A DNA stretch of 64,000 bases from Thermoplasmata archaeon (GCA_021816725.1 JAKAXD010000002.1:49957-113956); one strand, 5' to 3'. Numbered from the stretch's first letter, positions 20,292-30,840 are shown. The notes: generated from the sequence alone by a model not told the origin. Numbers and translations are program-made.

Positions 20292-20708
20292 CTAATCAAA
20301 TGTTAACTCCTTCAGCCCAGAATTTGGATTCAATTCCCTCTTTAACACGACCTCTTCGAGCCTTAGGATATGAATCTCCATCAGAGGGTCTGCGATTCCT
20401 GAAAAGAAATGCCCTCCCTTGACGGAATGGTCGCTGATGGCTACTGATGTGTGAATGTGAAGCCTTGGCTCGTTAGAAGATATTGTCCCGTGGAAGGATA
20501 CTACCTCTCCAGGCATCTGTAATTTTGCCTTCTCGTACTCCTTTCCATTCCAGTAACCAACTTCCAGGTCCCTTATCATCCCTATTCCATATTCTATCAG
20601 CCCCGAAAAGATACCATAGTCATCTAGAACTTGAGAAATCGATTCTCCAACATCGTCACCTTTTTCAAGCTTGACTACGATGTAGTTTTTCTCTATGTCA
20701 GAGATCAT
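20292..20708 (-). CDS. PPC/DUF296-domain protein
   Basis: GIGMIRDLEVGYWNGKEYE...LHIHTSVAISDHSVKGGHF. Confidence 0.85.
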   Translation of the reverse strand: MISDIEKNYIVVKLEKGDDVGESISQVLDDYGIFSGLIEYGIGMIRDLEVGYWNGKEYEKAKLQMPGEVVSFHGTISSNEPRLHIHTSVAISDHSVKGGHFFSGIADPLMEIHILRLEEVVLKRELNPNSGLKELTFD

Positions 20709-21072
20709 GATTCTTTAACCTGAACGCATATATATATGGTTTCCCGTGACTTGTGGAGTTGTATCCGCACAAGTTGCACTTGTACCCTATGATCTTGCGT
20801 TTTCCCTCCAGATTAATCTCCCTGATTTTAGAAAGCTTTGAAGAACAAACTGGGCACTTATCCAGATGGTCAAACTTCTTCTTAGTGTACCTCACCGATA
20901 CCTCTATTTCAGGTATGGAATAGATTAACCTCCTGAACCTTTTTGGGGATGCCCCTACATTCATTTTCTTCAGGGCTTCAAGGAATCTGATCTCGCCTAC
21001 AATTTCCCCGCTTTTCCTGAGGACGTTCAGAACGCTGAATATGAGTTCTGCATCGCTGGGTCGCTTAACCAC
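20698..21072 (-). CDS. Small protein with wHTH-like N-terminus and zinc ribbon
   Basis: CPVCSSKL...CNLCGYNS; GTG start; overlaps the DUF296 gene. Confidence 0.65.
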   Translation of the reverse strand: MVKRPSDAELIFSVLNVLRKSGEIVGEIRFLEALKKMNVGASPKRFRRLIYSIPEIEVSVRYTKKKFDHLDKCPVCSSKLSKIREINLEGKRKIIGYKCNLCGYNSTSHGKPYIYAFRLKNHDL

Positions 21073-21106
21073 TGGAAAGATACTCTTTTTTCAGATATAT
21101 CATTTG

Positions 21107-23659
21107 TCATTTCAGTATCGATACGCAGAATCCATTCCCACAATTCACGTTCATCCCTAGGATGGAGTACGACTTCGTAACTGTGATGTCTTCCCTCTTA
21201 ATTTTCACGCCCTCGAATTCTATAGTTTCACTGTTCAGAACTCCTGGATTCTCGTGCAAGTATCTTATGAAGGCGTCAGCTTTCTCCCTGAGGATGGAAT
21301 ACGTCTCCGGTGTCAATTTGAGCGACTGAATCTTCTCCTCAATTGAGCCGTTCTCGTATGACAGTACCTCAGCCCTTATTGTCCCCTTTACGTCTTCATC
21401 GTCTACTTTAACTTCTGTGGATGATAATATCGACGCTTTCATCACTCCTTCTGAGAGGGAAATCTTGTCCTTCACCTTCAGGTCCCTCATCATCGATATT
21501 GCATCTACTGTCCTTTCCCCTATTTCTGCGTCGTCCGAGCTTAATGATGCCTCACCAGGGTATTCCAGCTCGAATATACTCCTCTTTCCTTCCCTTGACC
21601 TGAATGCCCTTTGATAGGAATCTTCAGCTATGAATGGGAATATGGGGGATATTGCTAAAATGGAAGAGAGTAGAACCCTGTAGAAATTCTCGTATGTCTT
21701 GGACCCGGTGATCCTGTGCTTGATAATCTCGACATAATTGTCGGCAAGATCGTGCCATATGAAAGATTCTGCGACCCTTATTGCACGGTCAAATTCAAAG
21801 CTGTCCATAGCTTCCCCTACCTGCCTCAACATAGCGTTCATGTGCCTCAGTATCCAGTGATCCGCAGGTCTGAGTTCATCGTCCTTATCCTGTTTTCCCT
21901 TGTAGAACTCAAGGAAGCTCACTAAATTGAAAATCTTGTTCATTAGTCTCTGCCCCCTTATAAGATCTCTCTCCCTGAAAGCAGTGTCTTCACCTAACGA
22001 ACAGGAAGCGGTGAAATATCTGAACGCGTCAGCGCCAAATTTATCCAGGAGGACTTTCGGGTCGACCACATTCCCCCACGAAGCGTGCATCGGCCTTCCG
22101 TCCGGTGCCATTATGTTGCCATCCACCATAATGCTCTTCCATGGATTGTCACCCGTTAGAAGGTTGCCCCTTAGCAGGCTGTAATATGCCCATGTCCTGA
22201 TTATGTCTTGCCCTTGAGGTCTAAGGGACATGGGGTACATTTTTGAGAACAGTTTTTCATCTCTATCGTAGAATGTGTTGAAAAGCGGAGAAATGGATGA
22301 ATCCATCCAGGTGTCAAATACTTCTTCAGATCCTTTGAGCGACTCGTGGCAGACCGGACATTCCTTGACAGGAGGAGGGTCTATGAGTGGATCTACGTAG
22401 CACTGTTCTTCCTCTGCCACAACGGCATGACCGTTCGTGCATTCCCATAAGGGGATGGGGGTTGCAAAATATCTCTGCCTGGAGACTACCCAGTCCCAAG
22501 AAAGAGAATCGATCCAGTCGTCCAGCCTCTTCTTCATGAATATTGGGTGCCACTCCAGCCTGTCAGCCCATTTCTTCAGGTCTTCCTTGAATTCTGTTGA
22601 TTTAATGAACCACTGTTCTTTCTGCAGAAATTCCAGAGGGGTACCGCAACGCCAGCACGTACCGACGTTTTGCTTGATCCTGGAGCTGGATATGAAATTC
22701 CCAGATGTCTTCAGGTCTTCTATTATTTTCTTCTGTGCCTCCTTGATCGTCAGGCCTGCATATTTTCCAGCTACGTCTGTCAGCTTACCTTGCTCATCTA
22801 TGCTCTTGAGGAATGGGAGGGAGTGCTTGTATATCATCTTCAGGTCAGCTTTGTCTCCAACAGAACATATCATCTCCGCCCCCGTGCCAAAATCCATGAG
22901 CACTTCATCGTCAGCTATCACCTTGACTTCCTTACCGAAAATAGGCAATTTGACTTCCTTCCCCACCAAATTAGTATACCTCTTGTCGTTAGGATTCACC
23001 GCTATCGCAAGACAGGCAGGTAACAGCTCTGGCCTGGTAGTTGAGATTATGAGTTCTATACCATCCCCACTAAACTTTATGTCATTTAGGAAAACATCCC
23101 TCTCCTCATAAACGATTTCAGATTCAGCAATGGCAGTTTCGCACCTTGGGCACCAGTTTACCGGGTGTTTGCCTTTGTATGCAAGTCCACGCTTATGCAA
23201 TCTTATGAAAGATATCTGGGTGTACTTCCGGTACATTTCAGAATCAGTTTTGAAGTATAATGACGGGTCAGCGGTTATGCCAAGGGAATTGAATTGGGAA
23301 ATCATCGCCTGAATGTTCCCTTCTGCAAACTCTTCGCACAGCTTCACGAATTTCTGCCTGTCATACTCTCGCATTTTGATGTCGTATTTTTTTTCCACGT
23401 TAACCTCTATAGGCATTCCGTTTACGTCGAAGCAGAGAGGGAAAAATACCTCTTCTCCCTTTATTTTGTGGTATTTCGCAACCATGTCTATGTGCGAATA
23501 GTGAAATGCATGTCCTATGTGCATCTTTCCTGATGCGTAGCGGGGTGGAGTATCTATGCTATATATCGGTTTTTTCGAGCTGAAATTATACTGAAATATC
23601 CTCTCATCTTTCCAGAAAGTGATCCATTTCCTTTCGCTTTCCCTGAAGTCGTACGGCAT
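21107..23659 (-). CDS. valS: Valyl-tRNA synthetase
   Basis: Class I; HIGH motif (KMHIGHAFHY), CPRCETAIAESE, NVVDPKVLLDKFGADAFRYF; KMSKS replaced by PMHAS. Confidence 0.92.
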   Translation of the reverse strand: MPYDFRESERKWITFWKDERIFQYNFSSKKPIYSIDTPPRYASGKMHIGHAFHYSHIDMVAKYHKIKGEEVFFPLCFDVNGMPIEVNVEKKYDIKMREYDRQKFVKLCEEFAEGNIQAMISQFNSLGITADPSLYFKTDSEMYRKYTQISFIRLHKRGLAYKGKHPVNWCPRCETAIAESEIVYEERDVFLNDIKFSGDGIELIISTTRPELLPACLAIAVNPNDKRYTNLVGKEVKLPIFGKEVKVIADDEVLMDFGTGAEMICSVGDKADLKMIYKHSLPFLKSIDEQGKLTDVAGKYAGLTIKEAQKKIIEDLKTSGNFISSSRIKQNVGTCWRCGTPLEFLQKEQWFIKSTEFKEDLKKWADRLEWHPIFMKKRLDDWIDSLSWDWVVSRQRYFATPIPLWECTNGHAVVAEEEQCYVDPLIDPPPVKECPVCHESLKGSEEVFDTWMDSSISPLFNTFYDRDEKLFSKMYPMSLRPQGQDIIRTWAYYSLLRGNLLTGDNPWKSIMVDGNIMAPDGRPMHASWGNVVDPKVLLDKFGADAFRYFTASCSLGEDTAFRERDLIRGQRLMNKIFNLVSFLEFYKGKQDKDDELRPADHWILRHMNAMLRQVGEAMDSFEFDRAIRVAESFIWHDLADNYVEIIKHRITGSKTYENFYRVLLSSILAISPIFPFIAEDSYQRAFRSREGKRSIFELEYPGEASLSSDDAEIGERTVDAISMMRDLKVKDKISLSEGVMKASILSSTEVKVDDEDVKGTIRAEVLSYENGSIEEKIQSLKLTPETYSILREKADAFIRYLHENPGVLNSETIEFEGVKIKREDITVTKSYSILGMNVNCGNGFCVSILK

Positions 23660-23707
23660 TTAGTACGGATAGCCTAAAGCTAAAAAAGGTTCTCGCTTTT
23701 CTTCAGG

Positions 23708-24130
23708 TCACTTCTTCTTGAACGCCTTGAACAGTTTTGCTAGTGACTCAATTGCCCTAGTTGAATATTCTTCGATCCTTGCGACTGCCTGGTCGTGTTC
23801 TGCGCCTGGTCCTATTATCCCGATCGTCACAGGCTTCTCAAAATCGTTTGATAGGTCCACAATTTTCCTTACAGACTGATTTATGACAAGGTCGTCGTGC
23901 TTCGTTTCCCCCTTTATAACCGCACCCAGCAACGCTACCCCGTCTATGTCCTTCTTCTTGAGCAGCAGTTTGACTGCAAGAGGCATATCGAATACGCCTG
24001 GAACCCTTATCACTTCGTGTTCAAATCCAAGAAGGTCTGCTTGTTCTTCTGCCTTCTTCTGCATTAGTGACGTGATGTCATAATTGAAATCTGATACCAC
24101 AAGTCCGATTCTCTGCATATTAATCCTCAC
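23708..24130 (-). CDS. ribH: 6,7-dimethyl-8-ribityllumazine synthase
   Basis: [27 protein letters not shown]. Confidence 0.93.
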   Translation of the reverse strand: MRINMQRIGLVVSDFNYDITSLMQKKAEEQADLLGFEHEVIRVPGVFDMPLAVKLLLKKKDIDGVALLGAVIKGETKHDDLVINQSVRKIVDLSNDFEKPVTIGIIGPGAEHDQAVARIEEYSTRAIESLAKLFKAFKKK

Positions 24131-24599
24131 TCAGGATTTGTCCTGCATTATTATATCCTTGCCTGATCCCCTTTCCAGCCATCGATGAAAGCGAGCTTCC
24201 ACCATCCCTGACCAACTTCACCAGGTTAGCGGCATGCTTGGTAGACCTGTCTTTTGCCAGAGCAAGGAGCATTGATTCCTCTACCTCATCCTCATGGACC
24301 GTGACATCCATTATGTGCCTCTTCGCCAGCAGTTGGGCCTGAATCAGTCCTATGCTTGTTGCAAGGTAGCTGTACTTGTCCAGTTTTGTCTTCCCGACCC
24401 AGCCTAGTGTTATCACTCCATCAGCACCCTTTTCAAATAGCTTTGTTGCACCCAACGGAAGGTCCTTTATCCCTGGAACCGTATATCTTAAGATCTCTCC
24501 TTCTGGGTCCTCCTTCCTTATTGTCTCATACGCATACTTCCCCATATCCACTCGTGAAAAGGTTGTATCTACTATCCCATACTTTACCACTTGCGTCAC
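24120..24599 (-). CDS. ribC: Archaeal riboflavin synthase
   Basis: [30 protein letters not shown]. Confidence 0.92.
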   Translation of the reverse strand: MTQVVKYGIVDTTFSRVDMGKYAYETIRKEDPEGEILRYTVPGIKDLPLGATKLFEKGADGVITLGWVGKTKLDKYSYLATSIGLIQAQLLAKRHIMDVTVHEDEVEESMLLALAKDRSTKHAANLVKLVRDGGSSLSSMAGKGIRQGYNNAGQILSED

Positions 24600-25294
24600 A
24601 TCCCGACGATATCCTTCCCTTCCAAAAATATGATGTTTTTCATTGAAGCATATTCTTCCGCAGCCCCCCTCTTCAAGCTGTGCCCTTCTCCCAGCATCTC
24701 TGCTATTACCATGCTCCTAGGTAGGTTTACAAGTTCCGCAACTCTTGCAACCAGTTCTGTATGACCCCTTCTTTGCTCAATTCCCCTGGATGCGAGAACT
24801 GGAACGTGACCCGGAGCGTAAAAATTCCTCAGGAAGAACCCTTCCTTGTCATCTATATGGTCAGTCAGAAGATTGTGAAGTTCCCTGATAGTACTGGCCC
24901 TATCTGCATCCGATATGCCAGTAGAGACTGAGACGTGATTCACCCACATAGTGAATGAGGGGTAATCTCCGTATGAGGGTTTCTTGATGAGATTCTGGTA
25001 AATCGGATGGGTCTTCCACTCGTCAGTGAGGAAGTTTAGGCCTATCTTGTTCGCTTCTTCCTTTCCTGTGACGTAGCATATCAGCCCACCGGCCTCCTTC
25101 CTCAGTTGATTGATGGATTTCCAAGTAACGGAACCAGCGTAGAATACCATGTCTGCCTCTTCTTCCCTTCCGTCAAAGTCGTAAATAATCAATGGAGAGC
25201 CACTGATAAGCTCTTTTCTTATATTCGAAAGTAATGTCTTGGATAGGTCTGTCATAAACCAAGGAGTCAAGGACGGTATTTTAACATTTTCCAT
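24596..25294 (-). CDS. ribB: 3,4-dihydroxy-2-butanone 4-phosphate synthase
   Basis: PLIIYDFDGREEEADMVFYAG, VSVSTGISDADRASTIREL. Confidence 0.93.
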   Translation of the reverse strand: MENVKIPSLTPWFMTDLSKTLLSNIRKELISGSPLIIYDFDGREEEADMVFYAGSVTWKSINQLRKEAGGLICYVTGKEEANKIGLNFLTDEWKTHPIYQNLIKKPSYGDYPSFTMWVNHVSVSTGISDADRASTIRELHNLLTDHIDDKEGFFLRNFYAPGHVPVLASRGIEQRRGHTELVARVAELVNLPRSMVIAEMLGEGHSLKRGAAEEYASMKNIIFLEGKDIVGM

Positions 25295-25315
25295 TTTTTG
25301 GGATTTACTCAGAAA

Positions 25316-26275
25316 TTAGTAAATAAAATACATAAATATAGCCAAAGAAGCTAGATATAAAAGGAAGACGTAAACCGCATTCCTTGACCTGTACGTGATG
25401 AAACCCAAGACTGCAGAGAATGAAGATGTAAGCCCAACGGCGAGTATCCCGTCCGTAGTTATTACCCATTGACTTGCTAGTATTCCAATAACAGGGTAGA
25501 GAGTCACAAAGAATATCTCCTCGCCAACCATTGCACCTATTGCCAGGCTTGTCCTTCCCCTATATGCCCAGATTACTGCATTCATTGTTTCGGGAACTAT
25601 AGTTCCTAATGGAACCAGCAGGATAGTAATCAGTTCCCGATTAGCACCTATTTGCTGGGACAAATTGTCTATCCCGGTTACCAGTAGTGAGGACCCACCA
25701 AGGAGAAGCGCTATTCCCAAGGCCAAAATGAAAACAAACGCAGCACCGCTCTTGATCTTAAAATCCGTTGCCTCTTCCTCGAAATTACCTTTCCCTCTGA
25801 CAAGCTTGAGGAAGACTATGTAGAGGATTACAAGCAAAACTGCCACAACAGGGCGGACTGAAACTGAGCTGAAGAAATGAGGGACAAGTATGATGGGGAA
25901 GATAAGGCCCATGAAAATTAGCATCTTTGACAGTGTGCCATCGATCTCCTCGAGCTTCCTTTTTTTTCTGGAAAATAACAGGGTCAATGCTACTATTGGA
26001 AACCCTATGGCCGAAACCATGAAAGGTTCACCAATTATAGTCCCTGCAGCAATTTCTGATCCTGGTGTCCTCCCGACGAACAAGAGTGCAATGAGTATAA
26101 CCGCAAGTTCAGGAAGGGATGTGAATATTGGACTTATCACTGCCCCTGTGAGTCTATCGTTGAACTTCCCCCTCCTTCCTATCTCTTCTATTGCTAACGT
26201 TAGAAGAAAGGAAGAGACAATGATCATCACTATTCCTGATATAATTCCTAAGATAGGTAGGAGCGATGATGTCAC
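25316..26275 (-). CDS. Na+/Ca2+ exchanger-family membrane antiporter
   Basis: CaCA repeats: FTSLPELAVILIAL and GTIVPETMNAVIWA. Confidence 0.82.
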   Translation of the reverse strand: MTSSLLPILGIISGIVMIIVSSFLLTLAIEEIGRRGKFNDRLTGAVISPIFTSLPELAVILIALLFVGRTPGSEIAAGTIIGEPFMVSAIGFPIVALTLLFSRKKRKLEEIDGTLSKMLIFMGLIFPIILVPHFFSSVSVRPVVAVLLVILYIVFLKLVRGKGNFEEEATDFKIKSGAAFVFILALGIALLLGGSSLLVTGIDNLSQQIGANRELITILLVPLGTIVPETMNAVIWAYRGRTSLAIGAMVGEEIFFVTLYPVIGILASQWVITTDGILAVGLTSSFSAVLGFITYRSRNAVYVFLLYLASLAIFMYFIY

Positions 26276-26407
26276 CGTTCCTCTATATCTTCGCCTTTAA
26301 AAACATCGCTCGTTTTTTTCTCAACACAGCATTGCATCTAAAGCGAAAGGTTGCCATATAATCATAGGAGCAAATTTTATACAATCCAATAATGTCCTTT
26401 AAAAGGA

Positions 26408-27175
26408 ATGAAAGCTATCATAACAGCTGCAGGACTTGGAAAAAGGTCCGGGCTAAACGGCTTGATAAGGAAGGAGCTGCTCAATGTATATGACTTCAGG
26501 GACAGTGCGCTCCAGCTTAGACCTATACTCGACGTACTCATTTCCAAATTCCTTAAGTTCGGAATAAGGGAGATAGCAGTAGTACTGGACCAAGCTGACA
26601 TTATATCTCAAGATTACATTAAAAGGATTTTTCCTTTTGTGAATATATACTTCCAGAAGGAAAAGAATGGTTTTGGCGATGCGCTGCTAGCCGCGAGGAG
26701 TTTTATCAAGAACGAAGGTTTCATACTTGCTGCTGGTGATGGCATGATCCTTGACCTAGAAGAACTAAGGGTCCACCTGGAAGAGTCAATAAAGAAAGGT
26801 GTATGGACTCTGTTTGTAATGAAAGTGGACGATCCAAGGAGATACGGAGTTGCAGTATTTGAAGAAAGGAATGGAATCAAAGAGGTTGTGAAAGTTGTAG
26901 AGAAACCTGAGAAGCCTCCTTCTAATTATGCATTGTGTGCACTCTACCACCTCCCGCCCAAGATATTTGATTTCATATCTTACAGGGATGGAAAGGCGGA
27001 GCTTACGGATGCAATAGCAAGATGCATTGATTCAGGAATCATGTTCCGGGCAGTTGAAGTCCCTGGTTCTTCGTGGGTGAGCGTTGGCGTTGCAGATGAT
27101 TACCGCCTCGTGTTGGAATCGACATATCAACACGCCATGAAGATTTCGGGTAATAATTCAAAGTCAAAGGCCTGA
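26408..27175 (+). CDS. Sugar nucleotidyltransferase
   Basis: MKAIITAAGLGKRSG...GFGDALLAA..AAGDGMI. Confidence 0.87.
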   Translation: MKAIITAAGLGKRSGLNGLIRKELLNVYDFRDSALQLRPILDVLISKFLKFGIREIAVVLDQADIISQDYIKRIFPFVNIYFQKEKNGFGDALLAARSFIKNEGFILAAGDGMILDLEELRVHLEESIKKGVWTLFVMKVDDPRRYGVAVFEERNGIKEVVKVVEKPEKPPSNYALCALYHLPPKIFDFISYRDGKAELTDAIARCIDSGIMFRAVEVPGSSWVSVGVADDYRLVLESTYQHAMKISGNNSKSKA

Positions 27176-28333
27176 ACTATCTCTCCACGACGTCCTTGGC
27201 ATAACGACATTCCTTAATTCCACACACTTCTCTTTGTACTCCATCAGGTCGCCAATTATCTTGCGTAGGTCGTTCCTAAGCTCTCCTGAAGGCTTGTATC
27301 CGAGGTCCTGCAGTTTTTTGTGATCTGGGCTATAGTAATGATCTTCTGACTCTACTCTCGGGTTGGGAACGTGTTCTATCTTGGCTGGTCTTCCGGTCAT
27401 CTCCCTGTACACTTCACCCGTAGTTTCTGCAAGTTCATTGATGGAGTAATACTGGTCGAACTGGTTCAGCACTCTGTACTCTCCATCGTCTGGAGGCTTT
27501 TCAAGAGCTATTGTCAGGCAAGTAATGCTATCCTCTAGTGAGAGAAAACCCCTCTTCTGGTTCCCCTTGCCGTACGGCGTTATAGGCAGGCCGGCAACTG
27601 CCTGCGCAGCGAACCTGTTCAGTGCAGTTCCCCACACCTCATCTATGTCAAATCTTGTATATAGGTGAGAATTTTCTATCTCCTTTGTCCCCGTACCATA
27701 AACAACCCCCTGCATGACGTCAGTGATCTTGAGCTTCCACAATCTGTTCGCGAACATCAGGTTATTGGAGTCATGGACCTTCGTCCAGTGATACCATGAA
27801 CCCGCGTTCCTGGGAAAAGGCAGTATGTCTTTCCTACCCCTGAAATTCACTTCAAAAAACCCCTCCGGAATGTCAATATTTGGAGTTCCGTACTCTCCCA
27901 TAGTCCCCAATTTTATTATGTGAACGTCCGGATTCATATCCTTTGCGGCGTAGATCAGATTGAGCGTGCTTACAATATTTGTCACCATTGTCTCGTTTGC
28001 CTGCTTGAGCCCAAGCATTGAGTAGGGCGCAGATCTCTGTTCTGCAAGGTGGTATACTACATCTGGCTCAATATCCCTGAATATGCGGTACAGAAATCCC
28101 GGATCTGAAACGTTCCCCCTGAAGAATTTTAGCTCCCTTCCATAGAATTTCTTGAAATCAATCAGTCTCTTTCCTATAGAGGGAATGGGAAGAACTGAAT
28201 CTGAACCTACTTCCTTGACCCTTCTTCTGGTAAAGAAGTTGTCTGCTCCATATACATCGTATCCCCTGTGAGCCAGTCTCTGGGCTAGGGCCCAGCCGAT
28301 ATACCCATCGACCCCGAGTACCAAAACCCTCAT
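27164..28333 (-). CDS. UDP-sulfoquinovose synthase-like NAD-dependent epimerase (SQD1/Agl3 family)
   Basis: GVDGYIGWALAQRLAHRGYDV, MQGVVYGTGTKE, DEVWGTALNRFAAQAVAGLPITPYGKGNQKRGFLSLEDSI. Confidence 0.85.
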   Translation of the reverse strand: MRVLVLGVDGYIGWALAQRLAHRGYDVYGADNFFTRRRVKEVGSDSVLPIPSIGKRLIDFKKFYGRELKFFRGNVSDPGFLYRIFRDIEPDVVYHLAEQRSAPYSMLGLKQANETMVTNIVSTLNLIYAAKDMNPDVHIIKLGTMGEYGTPNIDIPEGFFEVNFRGRKDILPFPRNAGSWYHWTKVHDSNNLMFANRLWKLKITDVMQGVVYGTGTKEIENSHLYTRFDIDEVWGTALNRFAAQAVAGLPITPYGKGNQKRGFLSLEDSITCLTIALEKPPDDGEYRVLNQFDQYYSINELAETTGEVYREMTGRPAKIEHVPNPRVESEDHYYSPDHKKLQDLGYKPSGELRNDLRKIIGDLMEYKEKCVELRNVVMPRTSWRDSSGL

Positions 28334-28419
28334 GTTGATTGAAATTCATTTGACAATTTGAACTTTGACTCACCACTCAACCGCTGCGGTATCGTTATAA
28401 AGATCACTATCCTATCAGT

Positions 28420-29421
28420 GTGCACCCTATGAGAAGAATATCAGTGATCTCCCCATACAGGATAAGTTTCAGTGGAGGTGGAACGGATATACCTCCGTTC
28501 CCTGAAATGTTTGGAGGACGCGTTATCAACGCCACAATAGACAAAGGTATAAGGGTAAACTACGTTGAAGACGGGCTTCCGTTGGAAATATCTTCCAGAG
28601 ACATCCTCAAGAGCTGGAGTTTTTCAAAACACATTCAGAATAGCTTCCTTGAGAGGGTTTCCACCCTATTCAGGGAGAGGGGGATAAGGAAGGGGAGGCT
28701 CAGCATATCAGGTGATGTCCCTCCAGGAACCGGTCTAGGGACGTCAAGCGCGCTTATAATTGGCCTTATCCAGATTCTCCACCTGCTGAATGGTGAGGAA
28801 GTGAACAAATCGGACTTGGCGGAGGAGACATATGAACTGGAGAAAAACTTCTTTAACGTCACCCTTGGGAAACAGGACCCGTTTGCTATATCGTTTGGAG
28901 GACTGAAGTACTTTGAGTTCTCTAAGGATGACTACAGGATGGAATTGCTCGGCCATGAACTTCCGGCAGTGAAGGAGCTGGAAGGGTCTACACTGATGGT
29001 CTATACCGGGGCAACCCACAACAGTTCTGACGAGCTGCAGGATGAAGTGAGCAAACTGAAGGAAGGGTCTGAAGAATTGATAGATAGACTTCTAGAGATC
29101 AAGAAAAATACAGAAGAGGCAAAGGATGCCATCATCAAGAACGATTTTGATAGATTTGTAAATCTTGTGGACATTGGTTGGGAACTTAAAAAGAGCTTAT
29201 CGAGGAACATCACGAACCAGAAGGTAGATGGCCTCATAAGGATCGCAAAAGAGAGCGGTGCTGGTGCTGCCCGCTTGATGGGAGGCGGATCTGAGGGTTT
29301 TATTCTCCTACTGGCACATCACGATAACATCTGGGAACTTCAAAAGAAGATGATGGAATATTCAGAATTTGTCACACGTGTTTCATTTGACCGCTATGGA
29401 GTGAGATCTGTCACCTCTTAA
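28420..29421 (+). CDS. GHMP kinase (D-glycero-D-manno-heptose-7-phosphate kinase-like)
   Basis: SPYRISFSGGGTDIPPF, GDVPPGTGLGTSSAL, GGGSEGF. Confidence 0.86.
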   Translation: MHPMRRISVISPYRISFSGGGTDIPPFPEMFGGRVINATIDKGIRVNYVEDGLPLEISSRDILKSWSFSKHIQNSFLERVSTLFRERGIRKGRLSISGDVPPGTGLGTSSALIIGLIQILHLLNGEEVNKSDLAEETYELEKNFFNVTLGKQDPFAISFGGLKYFEFSKDDYRMELLGHELPAVKELEGSTLMVYTGATHNSSDELQDEVSKLKEGSEELIDRLLEIKKNTEEAKDAIIKNDFDRFVNLVDIGWELKKSLSRNITNQKVDGLIRIAKESGAGAARLMGGGSEGFILLLAHHDNIWELQKKMMEYSEFVTRVSFDRYGVRSVTS

Positions 29422-29493
29422 CATTGCTACGAATCAAAATTGGACCAAAAGTTGAATTTATCACACATTTTTCTGTTTTCTTGCTTTGCACAC

Positions 29494-30726
29494 CTATCTG
29501 GTCATCCATTTTGACTGCTTCCAGCAGGTGAAGAAGCCGTAAATGGATGTAAAGAATATTATCAATAGCGCAAGTCCGCCATATCCCAGGGTCCGGAGTC
29601 TTTCCCTTCTCACGTTCATTACGACCGCAGAACCAAAGATCATAGGACCGGGTAAACTTATAAGCGTCAGGAATGGATGAAATAACTGCCTATTAGTGAA
29701 TAAAATTGCAGGGTTCCTTATCATATCAAATATTGTATCAAAGCTGTTGCCTGCGAAAACCCCTATAAAGTGCATGCTAAGGTAGAACCTGGAAAGCCCC
29801 AACCCTAGGGTAAGGATTGGAAGTGCAAACGTGCTTATCGTTTCGAATGCGTAAAACCCTCCAGCCTTTATTGCCGTCCCATCTGTCAAATTCTTTAGGA
29901 AGTAATAGTAGGAACTGCGCGCCCATCTTATGCTCTGCTTTGTGAACTGCTTGAAGTCCTCTGGAGGCTCCGTTTCCACGACAACGTCGAAGCACTTAGT
30001 TGCCTTGTACCCCATCTTTATTATGTGAGCCGTCAGCTGCTGATCGTCCCCCATCATGACAACCTTTCCTGCAACCTTGTAGTTTCTGAAAGAATCTGAC
30101 AAGAGGAGCGGCTTCACTATATCTGTTCTGTACATAGCACATTTTCCATCAATTACCATCACGCTTCCGCCTCTTGCAGTCATCGCCTTTAGTATTATCT
30201 CCCTTGTTCGCTCAAGAAATTCGGCGCTATAAGAGGCGCCGCTACCCGTCTTCCTTATGGAGACGTTTGCTCCAACCCCCCCTACATTACCGTCAAAGTG
30301 TTCCAGCAATTTGTTAACTGTATTGCCGGGAAGTGTTGTATCACTATCCACGAACAGAACGAATTTGGATTCTACGTATTTCATCCCTTCTGATATCGCC
30401 ATTCTCTTCCCGTTTCTTGTCTTTAGGTGAACGAAAATTCCACCATTCTGCTCAACAATTGTTCTATAAGGCTCGTTACTAGAGTCGCCCACGACAACAT
30501 ACTTCGTCCCCTGCTCCTTTACCTGCCTTATCACCTTCTCAAACACATCAACCTTTTCGTTGTATACAGGAACCAGGATCGTGACATCATCTGAGCTATA
30601 CCCCTTCCCGTCCGATTCTTCCCTTTTGTGCTTCATCAGGTAATAAGCGTTGAGGGTGTAGTAAAGGAAATACATAACTGTGGTAACGATTGAAACCAGC
30701 ACTATGTCCCTATAGATGGCTAACAC
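29494..30726 (-). CDS. Membrane glycosyltransferase family 2 (processive/hyaluronan-synthase-like)
   Basis: VTILVPVYNE, DSDTTL, KQSIRWARS, flanking TM segments. Confidence 0.87.
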   Translation of the reverse strand: MLAIYRDIVLVSIVTTVMYFLYYTLNAYYLMKHKREESDGKGYSSDDVTILVPVYNEKVDVFEKVIRQVKEQGTKYVVVGDSSNEPYRTIVEQNGGIFVHLKTRNGKRMAISEGMKYVESKFVLFVDSDTTLPGNTVNKLLEHFDGNVGGVGANVSIRKTGSGASYSAEFLERTREIILKAMTARGGSVMVIDGKCAMYRTDIVKPLLLSDSFRNYKVAGKVVMMGDDQQLTAHIIKMGYKATKCFDVVVETEPPEDFKQFTKQSIRWARSSYYYFLKNLTDGTAIKAGGFYAFETISTFALPILTLGLGLSRFYLSMHFIGVFAGNSFDTIFDMIRNPAILFTNRQLFHPFLTLISLPGPMIFGSAVVMNVRRERLRTLGYGGLALLIIFFTSIYGFFTCWKQSKWMTR

Positions 30727-30840
30727 TTCACTCCTATTGGATACGCGTAAATAAAGCTTCTTTTTAAATTCTGGTACATTTATACAAATTCCGGCTTAAG
30801 CAGTTTCGCTAAAGTTATAGCCAATCAGTGATTATCTATT

